Shown one piece after another: positions 1 to 11,004 of a DNA stretch of 64,000 nt. Numbering within the stretch: the first letter of the stretch is position 1; every line of letters starts with the position of its first letter. Position numbers and translations under genes: made by a program. The stretch spans positions 5,063,087 through 5,127,086 of the forward strand of contig CAXIPT010000002.1 of NCBI GenBank assembly GCA_964030475.1, written 5' to 3'. Under the pieces are notes generated by a model. That model worked only from the letters and a program-made list of their open reading frames with translations, did no database searches and had not been told where the DNA came from. The stretch is from Tethya wilhelma. Its lineage: Eukaryota; Porifera; Demospongiae; Tethyida; Tethyidae.

Positions 1-458
1 CAAGTTCCAGCTTATGATTTTCAACTGGACTTCAAAGTCCCTTCTACACACACCACTACAGATGTGATCATTGTCTGGTAGTAATTGGAGCATATGTTCC
101 AAAATGACAGGATCTTGGTAGGCTTCTCTAGTACCAGCCTTCAGCTATCAACATACAGTGCTGGTAGAGCATCAACAATTTGCGTGTTTTTTTTTTTAAC
201 CATTCAGCTACAAATGACTGACTAGTTTGCTACAGATTTTTGATATTCATTTTCCTAGTACCTTGTTGAACTTCAGACAAACATGTCAATATTGACCATG
301 CACATATCTGAACAAATTCTAAGCAATTTCTTGATTTTCAAACTTATTAACAAATTAGAAGTGTATTAAATACATGCCACTAAAATTATAGTAAAACACA
401 CCTCAAAATATACCTCCTGCTACCCCCCCCCCTCTCTCTCTCTCTCATGTTGACTTAC
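1..458. other. Non-coding stretch, nothing recognised
   Basis: AT-rich sequence with no coding signal that I can support. A C-rich run followed by a short (TC)n tract at 423-446 lies just downstream, in minus-strand terms, of the donor site of the exon at 459-656. Confidence 0.4.
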
Positions 459-656
459 ATGACAAATAACACAAGTCACGACTCCAGCAAACTCCACGGG
501 GATGTACCTATCCCTACCATGGATATTGAAGTCTTCGAGGTTACTATCCCTGCAAGTCACGGCAAAATCGTTACCGTAGTGCTCATAGATCTGAAGCCCG
601 TTGAAGAGAAGCACTCCACCGGCTCCCACCAGGAAGATGGGTAGAAAGAAATACAT
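459..656 (-). CDS. Single coding exon of an unidentified membrane protein (partial gene)
   Basis: On the minus strand an acceptor (tttag) precedes an open exon of exactly 66 codons that ends at a good donor (gtaagt, 458-451). The translation begins MYFFLPIFLVGAGGVLLF, a hydrophobic segment. It continues with a polar stretch rich in Asp, Arg and Asn and ends VVTCVICH. This suggests one membrane segment with a following extracellular or luminal part that has two or three cysteines. I do not recognise the family. The exon could start the protein, since it opens with ATG, or continue from an upstream exon to the right. I found no companion exons with certainty. The plus-strand ORF over the same bases is a shadow. 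Confidence 0.45.
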
Positions 657-906
657 CTAAAGAAGTCAAAGAGAAAAAAACACTAATAAACAAAGAATCA
701 TTTATTAAATTGAAAATGTAAAAAGAAAGATGCATAAAACAAAAAGCCAGCTAGTATAAATGACATTGAATAGCTGATCGCATTTCACTATTGAAAGCAA
801 ACAGTTGTATCCTACAATATAATCATGAATTATAACACCTTCACTGCATGAGGAAGCTAGGCTCTAAAATGAGTGTGAAGATTTCAACAATAATGCTTAT
901 ACTCAA

Positions 907-1638
907 GTGTACATTCATACACTATTACTGAGTACCCTCAGTATAGGGAGTATTAAGTCACCTTCATTTGCCATCAAGTCACCCACCACCTCTTCAGACC
1001 ACCTTCATCATAGTATTATTGTCATATACCAACCAAGACCACAGCTACCAACCAATGATCAAGACATAGCTAGACAAGAGTATGAAAGCATTCGCAAATC
1101 AGCACCAGAGAGTAAGCTAGGTCAGACTGAAGATGCTAAACTGAAAAGGCCCAAGATGGCAACTTTGTGCCAGTGGTTGACAGCTCCTCCAAAATGGGTC
1201 ATTTATTTCTTGCTGAAAGTAGTCTCGTTCTTTGTTCTTAAATGGGTGAAGGAAAAGTTCACGGCAGCCAAAAAAGCATGTGAAGATACAATAGGGTATG
1301 TAGCATCAATGAAAATGGAGGTCAAGCTTATGAGCGCTTTGCTTATCATAGTGGCTTCTATGACATTGTGTTTAGTAGTGATGCTACAAAATCAACAGCT
1401 TCATCCCACAGAGCAGAGTATAGCAAAGTTGGATAAACCTTTGAACAACCTGGCCAAAATGAATTCAATGGAGAAAGAAAACAATCGGACAGTGGAAGTT
1501 CCCATTCAAGATATCCCAGGTACACCAGACGATACTCCCAATAATAATTCCGGGTTGCGAACCTTGCTGGTACCCACCGTCTATCGTAATACGTACCTGT
1601 ATATCTCTTGCTCAATTTTGGCAACAGAATTACAATAG
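907..1638 (+). CDS. Orphan 243-codon ORF with two hydrophobic segments
   Basis: An uninterrupted reading frame of 243 codons in an AT-rich region, longer than expected by chance. The first 80 residues look unstructured. An internal Met (MATLCQW, near residue 84) may be the true start. Two hydrophobic stretches follow: around residues 96-113 (WVIYFLLKVVSFFVLKWV) and around 143-160 (ALLIIVASMTLCLVVML). They are separated by a basic amphipathic segment, and a polar Asn/Thr/Pro-rich tail follows. This would fit a small two-pass or hairpin membrane protein. No family is recognised, no introns are evident, and there is no independent evidence of expression. It ends about 250 bp before the end of BABAM1, which runs in the opposite direction. 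Confidence 0.4.
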   Translation: MYIHTLLLSTLSIGSIKSPSFAIKSPTTSSDHLHHSIIVIYQPRPQLPTNDQDIARQEYESIRKSAPESKLGQTEDAKLKRPKMATLCQWLTAPPKWVIYFLLKVVSFFVLKWVKEKFTAAKKACEDTIGYVASMKMEVKLMSALLIIVASMTLCLVVMLQNQQLHPTEQSIAKLDKPLNNLAKMNSMEKENNRTVEVPIQDIPGTPDDTPNNNSGLRTLLVPTVYRNTYLYISCSILATELQ

Positions 1639-1892
1639 CAGTGTTACGATAGTTACAGTTGCTTCAGTTTGGTCCAGCTTACTAGAGGTATCAAATGCAA
1701 ACCAAAAATCAAAATAGTCTTAGTCTGATTACACCATAATATTATGTTTTTTTATGATTGACCATAATGAAAAAAAATGTGGCTGAATTATTAATTATTA
1801 TTATAGTGAATTAAAAACACTTATAAACAGTAATATTTAATAATGTGAAGTTCGTTAATAATTGTTTGATATTGAAATTAGCTTTATTACTT

Positions 1893-2257
1893 TTACGAAG
1901 TCATCAACTTATGGTCCATCTTAAACTGCAGTGGTCTCTGCAAGGGGTGGGCCAGAAGTTTGGAGAAACAGTTTAAGAGTTGAATGATGCTGAAAGACCA
2001 ATCTAGCACCATAGCTTTGGGATTTGGGAAGATTTCAGTCAATATGTCGAAGATCCCCTAACAAATAATAAGAGTGGAAAAAAACAGAGCTCATCTTTAA
2101 GCAAAGATAGTCAACCATTGATAAAAATACTTATAAGAAGGACTACTTGGATAAACATCCATATTATACTCTTGGCTAGCAGACGGTTCAACTCACTGTG
2201 CACATGTTGTTAGGAGATGGTGGAGCGTGAGCATAGAGAACATCGAGGAAGAAATAG

Positions 2258-2317
<60 letters not shown>

Positions 2318-2886
2318 ACAGTTCACAGTATTTCAATAGTCCTTGAGAGTCAGAGAGACTAAGCAGATGAGAGTGTGTGTGTTTACAAAGACAAGGACCC
2401 ATTACATCACTCACTGTGACATCACCACGGTAGACGGGCATGCTCCGTGACCGTCCATACAGGAGGATGGCCCGAACTGTGAAGGGAGGAGGGAGGGAGG
2501 GGTTCTCCATGGGAGGGGGAGGACAGCAGTTCTCATAACTGGAGATCAGGATAAGATAACTGACGATAAAATTTAATTCACGTGCTAGTAGTAATAACCT
2601 AGCTTGCTGTTTAGGAGTAGAAATGAAAGCAAAATTAATTATATAAACTTACATGATTGAAAACAGAGAAGCAGTATCTGTAACATAAACAAAATAGACC
2701 AGAAGAAGGATTATGAGATGTTTTCACAAAATGTGTCAGAGCTTTCTTACCGAAAGATTCAAAGTCTTCGTTGAGTGACTCCAATTGACTGATGACGTTA
2801 CAAGCATCTTGTGGAGAGCTAGTGAAATCACAAAACTGCAAGAAATATGAAGAAAGGGCAATATTAAGATACATAATCTGAGATAT

Positions 2887-2939
<53 letters not shown>

Positions 2940-2940
2940 N

Positions 2941-3018
<78 letters not shown>

Positions 3019-3619
3019 TACATACACACGACCTACCCATTGTGCCTTATCTCCGACAATAACTATTGCAAACTGATGGTAACTGTTGATCAGATGTTTG
3101 TTCCAAATGAAGAGACTGAGAGCATTCTTGAACACTGAGAGAAGATTCAACTCCCCTCTGTATGCAAGGAAATTAAAGTCACATGATAGTCACGTGATAG
3201 TCACATGAAAAGTCACACAATACATACTTATCTTTTGTCTTGACTGTGGTTTGGCTGAGTTCATATGCCAAATCAATGCATATTATCTACAAAAACGCAT
3301 ACACATACATGCAGTCACAAAGTACACATTGACTCAACAAGTAAGATACGGTTCTCAAGGTTACATGCATTCAAATCAATAGACTCACAATCTTTTCTGG
3401 GCAGCTGGCGTGGATGTCCAAGTGGTTGAAGTCTTGCTGTGCACTTACTACACTCGATATACTACCCACTGAGAAAAGAACAGGGGAAGGTACTTCAACT
3501 CAAATATCCACAAGAAATATGATGAATTAGAACAGGCAAACACATGGAAAACAGTATGGTGTAAATTAGGAGCACTTGTGTGTTATTTTACCTGATTGCT
3601 GTCTCTCTATAGCAGCCAT
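1893..3619 (-). CDS. BABAM1: BRISC and BRCA1-A complex member 1 (MERIT40/NBA1)
   Basis: MERIT40 is the scaffold with a VWA-like fold in the BRCA1-A complex, which recognises Lys63 ubiquitin at DNA breaks, and in the cytosolic BRISC deubiquitinase. Exons, in sense order: 3592-3619 (ATG, MAAIERQQS), 3389-3468, about 3224-3288 (IICIDLAYELSQTT), about 3032-3156 (LFIWNKHLINSYHQFAIVIV), about 2751-2836, a 25-nt exon near 2655-2680, about 2415-2545 (PPPFTVRAILLYGR), about 2175-2262 (PYFFLDVLYAHAP) and 1893-2057, which carries the typical SKLLAHPLQRP end and TAA. The order and residues follow human MERIT40 closely, and codons split by introns restore correctly where I checked. The exon starting near 2262 directly abuts a (CT)n repeat and I could not place an AG acceptor in frame there; the repeat length may be wrong in the assembly. 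A (CA)n intron with an n at 2940 lies between exons 4 and 5. The gene is divergent from DIS3. Confidence 0.88.
2264..2317. repeat. (GA)n microsatellite
   Basis: About 27 GA units on the plus strand. In the sense of BABAM1 this is a (CT)n tract running straight into the coding exon that begins near 2262, so it can act as the pyrimidine tract. Confidence 0.9.
2890..3013. repeat. (CA)n microsatellite with one n (2940)
   Basis: A long CA repeat within a BABAM1 intron between the exon encoding FAIVIVGDKAQW and the next. The n at 2940 marks an uncertain repeat length. Confidence 0.95.
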
Positions 3620-4048
3620 TCTTGAAAGCTCAGCCTTGTGTGTCAGTTCTGAGCTGGCGGGTTGGGTAATTCTAATTAATGCACACCACTATGAAATTCC
3701 AATTGAAGCACAACCCTATTCATGCTGCTTTTGCTGCACTGAGCAAACGATAAGGTACGTGCTTTGCATGCGAATGGAATCACTGTGTACCTAATTAATC
3801 TCTCATATGTTGTATTACTGTAATTACAGTGGAATAACTTTTAGCAAGGTAGTTTTATATTTGACAAATTTATATTTGCATGCTTCAGCCTCAGTGTCAG
3901 AACTACTGCATAGTCAGTGCTAGAGTTAGTGCAGTTCCTATTAAGTTCTCCTGAAAGTACATGTAGAAGGGTGGTTTACATATCTCGTCTTTGCACACAC
4001 ACATTGCAGGCAACTAGCATTACTAACTCGTCCACGAGCTCTTCAAAG
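3620..4048. promoter_or_regulatory. Shared divergent upstream region of BABAM1 and DIS3
   Basis: The start codons of BABAM1 (3619, minus) and DIS3 (4049, plus) face away from each other across 429 bp. Both genes are broadly expressed housekeeping genes in animals, so a bidirectional promoter is a reasonable inference. I see no clear TATA box. The 5' untranslated part of DIS3 must lie here. Confidence 0.45.
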
Positions 4049-7000
4049 ATGCTTGCTTCAAAGACCTTTGTGAAGAAGACCAAGAAAGGTGCTGTGGTGA
4101 AGGTCGTCCGAGAGCACTATCTACGTGACGATGTCTGGTGCGGAGTAAAGGGGTGTGGTTTGTGTCGCCATGACGACCCTCCTTTAGACACAGAAACCAT
4201 GACGATAGAATCAACCCTCTGCGATGCTCCTCACTTTATTTTACCTGATACCAACGTCGTCCTTCATCAGATCGACTTCCTGGAGGACCCAGCTGTGACT
4301 AACATTATCTTGCTCTCTGTCGTCTTACAAGAAGTGAGAAAATTTTTTTATTTTTTCCCACATTAAGTTGCAACTCAATTTGTTGGTAGCTACTTGATTG
4401 TATGCATTTAACTATATCCATATCTTAGTCTAGGAAGGTTGTATGAAGCTGGGATTTGTACCATTGTGATCAGCGTAAAAAGATCTTTTGAATGATATAC
4501 ATTTGAAATAGGTTTGATTTTGACCTGAAATCAGGAAAAAAGTGTGGACTATAGTCAGGGAATTTTATCAAAATCGGTAATTTGGTGTCAAACTTAAAAT
4601 CCCACAAATTATATATCATTTGAAAGCTCTCTTTGAGCTGATCGTAATGGTACAAATCCCAGCTCAATACGACCTTCCTAGGCTGAAATAATCTTGTTTG
4701 CATGTACAAGCGTTAATTCTGTTGCATAAATTTTGTGGGTATTATTTACATGTACAACTAATTCCTATTGATGTAGGTCAAACACCAAAACTTGAGCGTC
4801 TACACCAGGCTGCGTGATCTCATCTCCAACCCTTCCAAACGTTTCCACGTCTTTGCCAACGAACACCACCGCGAGACATTCATCGAGAGAGAAGGAGGTG
4901 AGTCCGCTAATGATCGTAACGATAGAGCTATTCGTGTGGCCACTAGTTGGTACAACCGTCACCTCTCGCAAAATAGCGGAAAAGCGTCTGAAAAATTCCC
5001 CGGCGTCCTCTTGTTGACTAATGATCGCGAGAACCGCGAAAAGGCACGAAAAATGAACCTAGAAGCTCACACTGTTCACGAATATGTGCAATCACTGGTA
5101 GATATGCCATCACTAGTGGATCGGCTATCACAGAGTGGATTGGGCGACCAAGATAACGTGAAATCGAAAGAAAAATTCTCCTTTCCCGAGCATTTGCCAC
5201 TCTCCACGATTCAAACGGGAATCAAAAGCGGTCGATACTTGCAAGGAGTGTTTCAAGGATCGCGTGAAAACTATCTCGAAGGTTTTGTTCGTGTAGAGTC
5301 ACTGGAAAAGTTTGTCCTTGTCCAAGGATTGGCCAGTTTGAATCGAGCTGTTCACGAGGATGTCGTAGCTGTGGAACTTTTTCCTGAATCTAATTGGTCA
5401 TGTCCTTCAGGTCTTGTGATGAAGGATCCCGACGATCGAGATAAATCAACCAATCAGATTTCAGACAATACTGGGGATGATGATGATGGTAATAATGAAG
5501 GGGGTAGTGATAAATTACCCATTCCTAAAACGATGGATAAATCGCTCGTACAACCTACAGGAAAAGTGGTGGGCATTATTAAGAGAAATTGGCGACCTTT
5601 TTGTGGCACATTGCTACCGCTAACAAATTCCTCGATGAGTTCGACCCGCAGACACACCTTTATTCCTGCTGATCGAAGAATTCCGAGGGTACGTTTGGAA
5701 ACCCGTCAAGCAGGTTCTCTGGTCGGAAAGCGTATCATCGTAAGTGTCGATTCTTGGCCGCGGTCTTCCCGTTTTCCTCACGGACATTTTGTGAAGGAGC
5801 TTGGAGCCATTGGCGATAAAGAAACAGAAAATGAAGTCTTATTGATTGAATATGACGTACCTCATCAAGGCTTCTCTAAAGCAGTTCTAGCTAACCTGCC
5901 ACAAATGCCTTGGATCATAACAGCCGAAGATTTCAAAACTCGACAAGATTTTCGTAATCTTGACATCTGCAGTGTCGATCCCCCTGGCTGTACGGACATA
6001 GACGACGCTCTTCACTGTCGAGAACTCGAGAACGGAAACCTTGAAGTTGGCGTCCACATTGCAGACGTTTCACACTTTATCAGACCGGGCACAGCACTGG
6101 ATAAAGAAGCAGCTAATAGAGGCACGACTGTCTATCTTGCCGACCGAAGGATAGACATGGTGCCAGAGTTGCTCAGCTCCAACTTGTGCTCTTTGAGAGG
6201 CAACGAAGAAAGACTCGCTTTCTCGGTTCTTTGGGAAATGAGTCCAAATGCAGAAATACGATCGACACTCTTCACAAAAAGTATAATCAAATCTCGAGCT
6301 GCGCTTACGTACGCTGAAGCACAGATGAGAATTGACGATCCTAAAATGACGGATGCGATCACCTCAAGCCTGAGAAATCTGAATTCACTGGCTAAGACAC
6401 TCAAACAGCGCCGTATTGACAATGGTGCGCTCACACTTGCCTCTCCAGAAGTGAGATTTGAAGTGGATAGCGAGACTCATGATCCGATTGATCTTCAGAC
6501 GAAAAAATTACGCGAAACAAATTCTCTCGTCGAAGAGTTTATGTTACTTGCTAATATTTCTGTCGCTAAGCACATTCATGATACTTTTCCTCATTGTGCG
6601 TTGCTACGACGACATCCAGCCCCGCCCCTTTCTAATTACGATATCCTCATAAAGGCAGGTGCTTGCAAGGGAGTTGAAATAGCAGTTGAAACAGCCAAAG
6701 ACTTGGCAACATCTCTGGATCTGGCCACTCTTACGAGCGAGCCTTACTTTAACACAATGCTGAGGATTATGGCCACGAGATGTATGATGCAAGCCGTCTA
6801 TTTCTGTTCTGGCACGCTCCCAACAGATCAGTTCCACCACTACGGTCTTGCCACGCCCATTTATACCCATTTTACGTCTCCCATTCGTCGTTACTCCGAT
6901 CTCATGGTCCACCGATTATTAGCTGTGTCCGTTCAAGCAGATCAAACGTACCCCGACCTCTTGGAAAAGCACAAAACACAAATTCTCTGCAATCATCTCA

Positions 7001-8190
7001 ACCTTCGACACAAGAACGCACAATACGCTGCCCGAGCCTCAATAAATCTTCACACTCATCTCTTCTTTAAGAATCAAGAAGCCACTGAAGATATCACCTC
7101 AAGCCTAAGAAATCTGAATTCGCTGGCTAAGACACTCAAACAGCGCCGTATTGACAATGGTGCGCTTACACTTGCCTCTCCAGAAGTGAGATTTGAAGTG
7201 GATAGCGAGACTCACGATCCTATCGATCTTCAGACGAAAAAATTACGCGAAACTAATTCTCTCGTCGAAGAGTTTATGTTACTTGCTAATATTTCTGTTG
7301 CTAAGCACATTCATGATACTTTTCCTCATTGTGCGTTGCTACGACGACATCCAGCCCCGCCCCTTTCTAATTACGATATCCTAATAAAGGCAGGCGCTTG
7401 CAAGGGAGTTGAAATAGCAGTCGAAACGGCCAAAGACTTGGCAACATCTCTTGATCTGGCCACTCTTACGAGCGAGCCTTACTTTAACACAATGCTAAGG
7501 ATTATGGCCACAAGGTGTATGATGCAAGCCGTCTATTTCTGTTCAGGCACGCTCCCAACAGATCAGTTCCACCACTACGGTCTTGCCACGCCCATTTATA
7601 CCCATTTTACATCTCCCATCCGTCGTTACTCTGATCTCATGGTCCACCGACTATTAGCCGTGTCCGTTCAAGCAGATCAAACGTACCCTGACCTCTTGGA
7701 AAAGCACAAAACACAAATTCTCTGTAATCATCTCAACCTTCGACACAAGAACGCACAATATGCTGCCCGAGCCTCGATAAATCTCCACACTCACCTCTTC
7801 TTCAAGAATCAAGAAGCCACTGAAGAAGGCTATGTGCTCTTTGTACGTCAGAATGCCTTACAGATCCTCATTCCCAAATATGGTCTCGAGAGTCCACTAT
7901 TTTTTGACGAGGGTAGTAAAACGGACAAAAAAGTTTCTCTGGTTTTTGACGAGTCTGAGCCGTCATTGACTGTTGGTGATCACAAGTTTCAGCTTTTTGA
8001 TAAAGTGATAGTGAGAGTGATTGTTGAACGATCCAACATTCAACAGACAAGATTGAAACTGTATCTTATTGAGCCTTTTATTGATCATGTTAGTGTTAGT
8101 GTCAGTGTTAGTGTTAGTGGTGAAACTGATTGCTCTCAAGAAGAGAATCTTGATCCACCACCAACAAAGAAATCCAAAATATCAACTTAA
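4049..8190 (+). CDS. DIS3: Exosome exonuclease DIS3/RRP44 with an internal RNB duplication
   Basis: DIS3 is the catalytic 3'-5' exoribonuclease (RNB) and endonuclease (PIN) of the nuclear RNA exosome. Exon 1 is 4049-4333, exon 2 is 4777-8190; the intron is phase 0 and joins LQE to VKHQN. As assembled the protein is about 1232 residues, against 958 in human. Features in order: the CR3 zinc motif (WCGVKGCGLCRH), the PIN domain with its acidic residues (PDTN, LQE, ANDRNDRAIR, LTNDREN), the cold-shock-like OB folds, the RNB domain with SVDPPGCTDIDDALH as metal site, the S1-like end (YVLFVRQNALQILIPKYGLE) and a Lys-rich tail. A 735-bp segment of the RNB domain occurs twice in tandem (6358-7092 and 7093-7827). 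Without one copy the length is about 987, normal for the family. Start chosen because MLASKTFVKKTKKG matches the family N-terminus. Confidence 0.96.
4425..4695. repeat. MITE-like inverted-repeat element in the DIS3 intron
   Basis: Two arms of about 80 bp lie in inverted orientation: one starts at about 4429 (tctaggaaggttgtatgaag), the other ends at about 4683. Both contain a copy of GCTGGGATTTGTACCATT (one arm on each strand). The arms are imperfect, so this is an old non-autonomous element. A short related stretch (catttgaaagatcatttttg) occurs near 18182 in the intron of the second Calx-beta gene. Confidence 0.6.
6358..7827 (+). repeat. 735-bp in-frame tandem duplication within DIS3
   Basis: The period is 735 bp (245 codons): ATC at 6358 pairs with ATC at 7093, and GCCACTGAAGA at 7081 pairs with the same string at 7816. 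By my reading the copies differ at roughly 28 sites, all synonymous, so the two protein copies are identical. Each copy holds the second half of the RNB domain (from ITSSLRNLN to FFKNQEATE), including HFTSPIRRYSDLMVHRLL. The metal-binding Asp cluster is outside and present once. Confidence 0.95.
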
Positions 8191-8477
8191 TTTTTTTCCC
8201 TACAAAATTGTGTTCTCAGATGCATGTACACTTATACAGAATTATTAATTTAATTTTACAAATGTATGAAAAAACTCTTTATAAAGTTAAATTTATATCT
8301 TGCTTGTCTAACTTCTAATAAACCTAATACTAATGCAATGTTTGCTGTAGAAAATATCTGTTTACTAAATTTGCAAATTATCAATAAAAGTTTGTTGTTT
8401 TTTTTCAATAATTATAAAAACAAGTTTGTCAGTCTAGCTTGCTTCAAAATTCTCTCAGTGGCTTGGCAGGTAGCTCA

Positions 8478-10061
8478 CTAAGGGCTCTCATCAGGAACAA
8501 CAATATCTTGAAGGAATCGAATCTGCCTATTGCATTCACCATCGATGGATCGGATGGAAAGGCAGTACTCGCCTGCTCCCAGATTCTCAATTGTTGCAGT
8601 TCCAGCACCACTTTCAGAATCGATAACACCTATGAATCGTGTGTGTGCATGTATATACAGTACATTCATACGTGCACTCAAAGTTATAGCGATGTATCAC
8701 CTATAAAATTAAATATGTGAAAAGTACGCAAATTTAAGTTAAAAGCCAAGCTTGCACTGATACATGCATGAATGTTCAAAGGATGTAAAGATAGACTGAA
8801 ATAACTGAAATTTGAAGACTTTCCACTACATTCACTGCATGGTTAAATGCTGTAGTATATATGGTTGAATATAGATACTTACAATCTGGTTCAATGTCCA
8901 GTAGATTGTCTGAAGATGGTGCACCAGTTGCTGGACAAGCTTCTGAAAAGAGTTCACATTCACTGTCTGTGATCCTTGGTGCATCGTTTGATGCTGGCCC
9001 AGTTCCCTGATACTCCACAATCACGGTGCTCCCATCAACAGTCACACCATCGTTGATAGCATGTGCCCAACAAATGGCACGATCCGTTTCTGCATGTGTA
9101 TAATAATGTACATTAACTTTGTGCCAAAACTACATGTAATTCCACACAGAGAATCACAAACTATTTATGCATTCTTTGGAAACTTCATGTTGCAAAATAT
9201 ACAATACACCCAAGTGAGCAAACAACATATTATTTAGTTTATTTTATGCATCTCGACCGATTATGTTAGCATCATTGTAGCTATCACAACATTAACTACT
9301 AGGTCTGGTTTTGACTCCTGCCAATCTTTGCTTTCTAATAACATGACAAGATTGTATAGCATTGCCTATATAGTTGGACCGTTCCTGCCCAAATTAATAA
9401 TTTTAGAATGCATATCTATTATGCATATAATATTATATCTACCTGCTCTAACACGCCTGTCCAAGAGACTGATGACCTCTCCACTGGCAAACACAGCAGT
9501 GACGTTGATGTCATGGGGCCTGGTACCAGTTGGAAGCATAAATGATGCGAAACCACCAGTACCTTTATCGATATATAGACAATGCATGAAAGTTTAACCG
9601 AGATTTACACTGTATATTAGTATTACAAGTAGCAAAAATTTCCAAAAATAATTAGTGTAGGAATGGGCATACAATGCTGTAAAAAGTATTGGAACAAGGC
9701 ATGTCATCTGTCTACTATCCTCTGGAGAAAAAGGTTGGAAAAGACTCTTTTTGCAGTTCTTAGAGGTACAACCGATCAGCATAACAGCTAAAATGGCAGT
9801 CTTTTGTCGTTTTGACAGGATTTTGGGGGTTTCGAACTTTATTTATTAATAATGAATCTACTGATGAAATTAACCGTACGTACATGCAATATTGCTGCCT
9901 GGGGTATATAAATAGTAAGATACTCACAGTTTTGTGTGTCATCTCCAGTTGCCCTGGTAACGGTACACTCAGCATACAATGGTGCAGGGGAGAAGCAGAG
10001 GGAGAGGTTAAGGGAAGTAAGGTCAATCAATGGAGTGTTGTCGATGAATGCAACCTTGACA

Positions 10062-10135
<74 letters not shown>

Positions 10136-10950
10136 NNNNNNNNNNNNNNNNNNNNNNNNNNNNNNNNNNNNNNNNNNNNNNNNNNNNNNNNNNNNNNNNN
10201 NNNNNNNNNNNNNNNNNNNNNNNNNNNNNNNNNNNNNNNNNNNNNNNNNNNNNNNNNNNNNNNNNNNNNNNNNNNNNNNNNNNNNNNNNNNNNNNNNNNN
10301 NNNNNNNNNNNNNNNNNNNNNNNNNNNNNNNNNNNNNNNNNNNNNNNNNNNNNNNNNNNNNNNNNNNNNNNNNNNNNNNNNNNNNNNNNNNNNNNNNNNN
10401 NNNNNNNNNNNNNNNNNNNNNNNNNNNNNNNNNNNNNNNNNNNNNNNNNNNNNNNNNNNNNNNNNNNNNNNNNNNNNNNNNNNNNNNNNNNGTGTGTGTG
10501 TGTGTGTGGGTGTGTGTGTGGGTGTGTGAGTGGGTGGGTGGGTGGATGGGTGTGTGACATTCATTTTAACATTGAAAAGAGCTAGTGGAGAGAAGATGTA
10601 CACTTGCATGAACTAAGCATATAATAATTATGAACAGTAAGGGCCTATAAGCATCTGAATCACTTAATGTTGTATGCCAAGCAGTGTAGCAATTAATCCA
10701 TCCATACTGATTTTATACCCATTCTGATCATGTATATAGTTATTGTTACCTTCATCAATGATCCTGATGGTAGCCCAAGCTCTGTTTATTATAATACGAT
10801 GGTCATAACTGAAGAAATGCAGAGTAAAGTACTCTGGGTCTTCCAAGAAACTGTCGTCCAAGATTTCGATGTACACACATCCCAAGGATCCCACGAAACC
10901 TCCACTAGCAATGGCAGCTACCTCATTCACCATCTCGTAGTCTTCTCCAG

Positions 10951-11004
<54 letters not shown>

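Noticed and set aside
2636..3150. Long frames through the (CA)n tract (repeats of Val-Cys or Thr-His)
   Set aside because: Read-through of a microsatellite inside a BABAM1 intron, not a protein. The same holds for frames at 9812-10609, 10730-11206, 18335-18904, 34449-34664 and 63119-63418.
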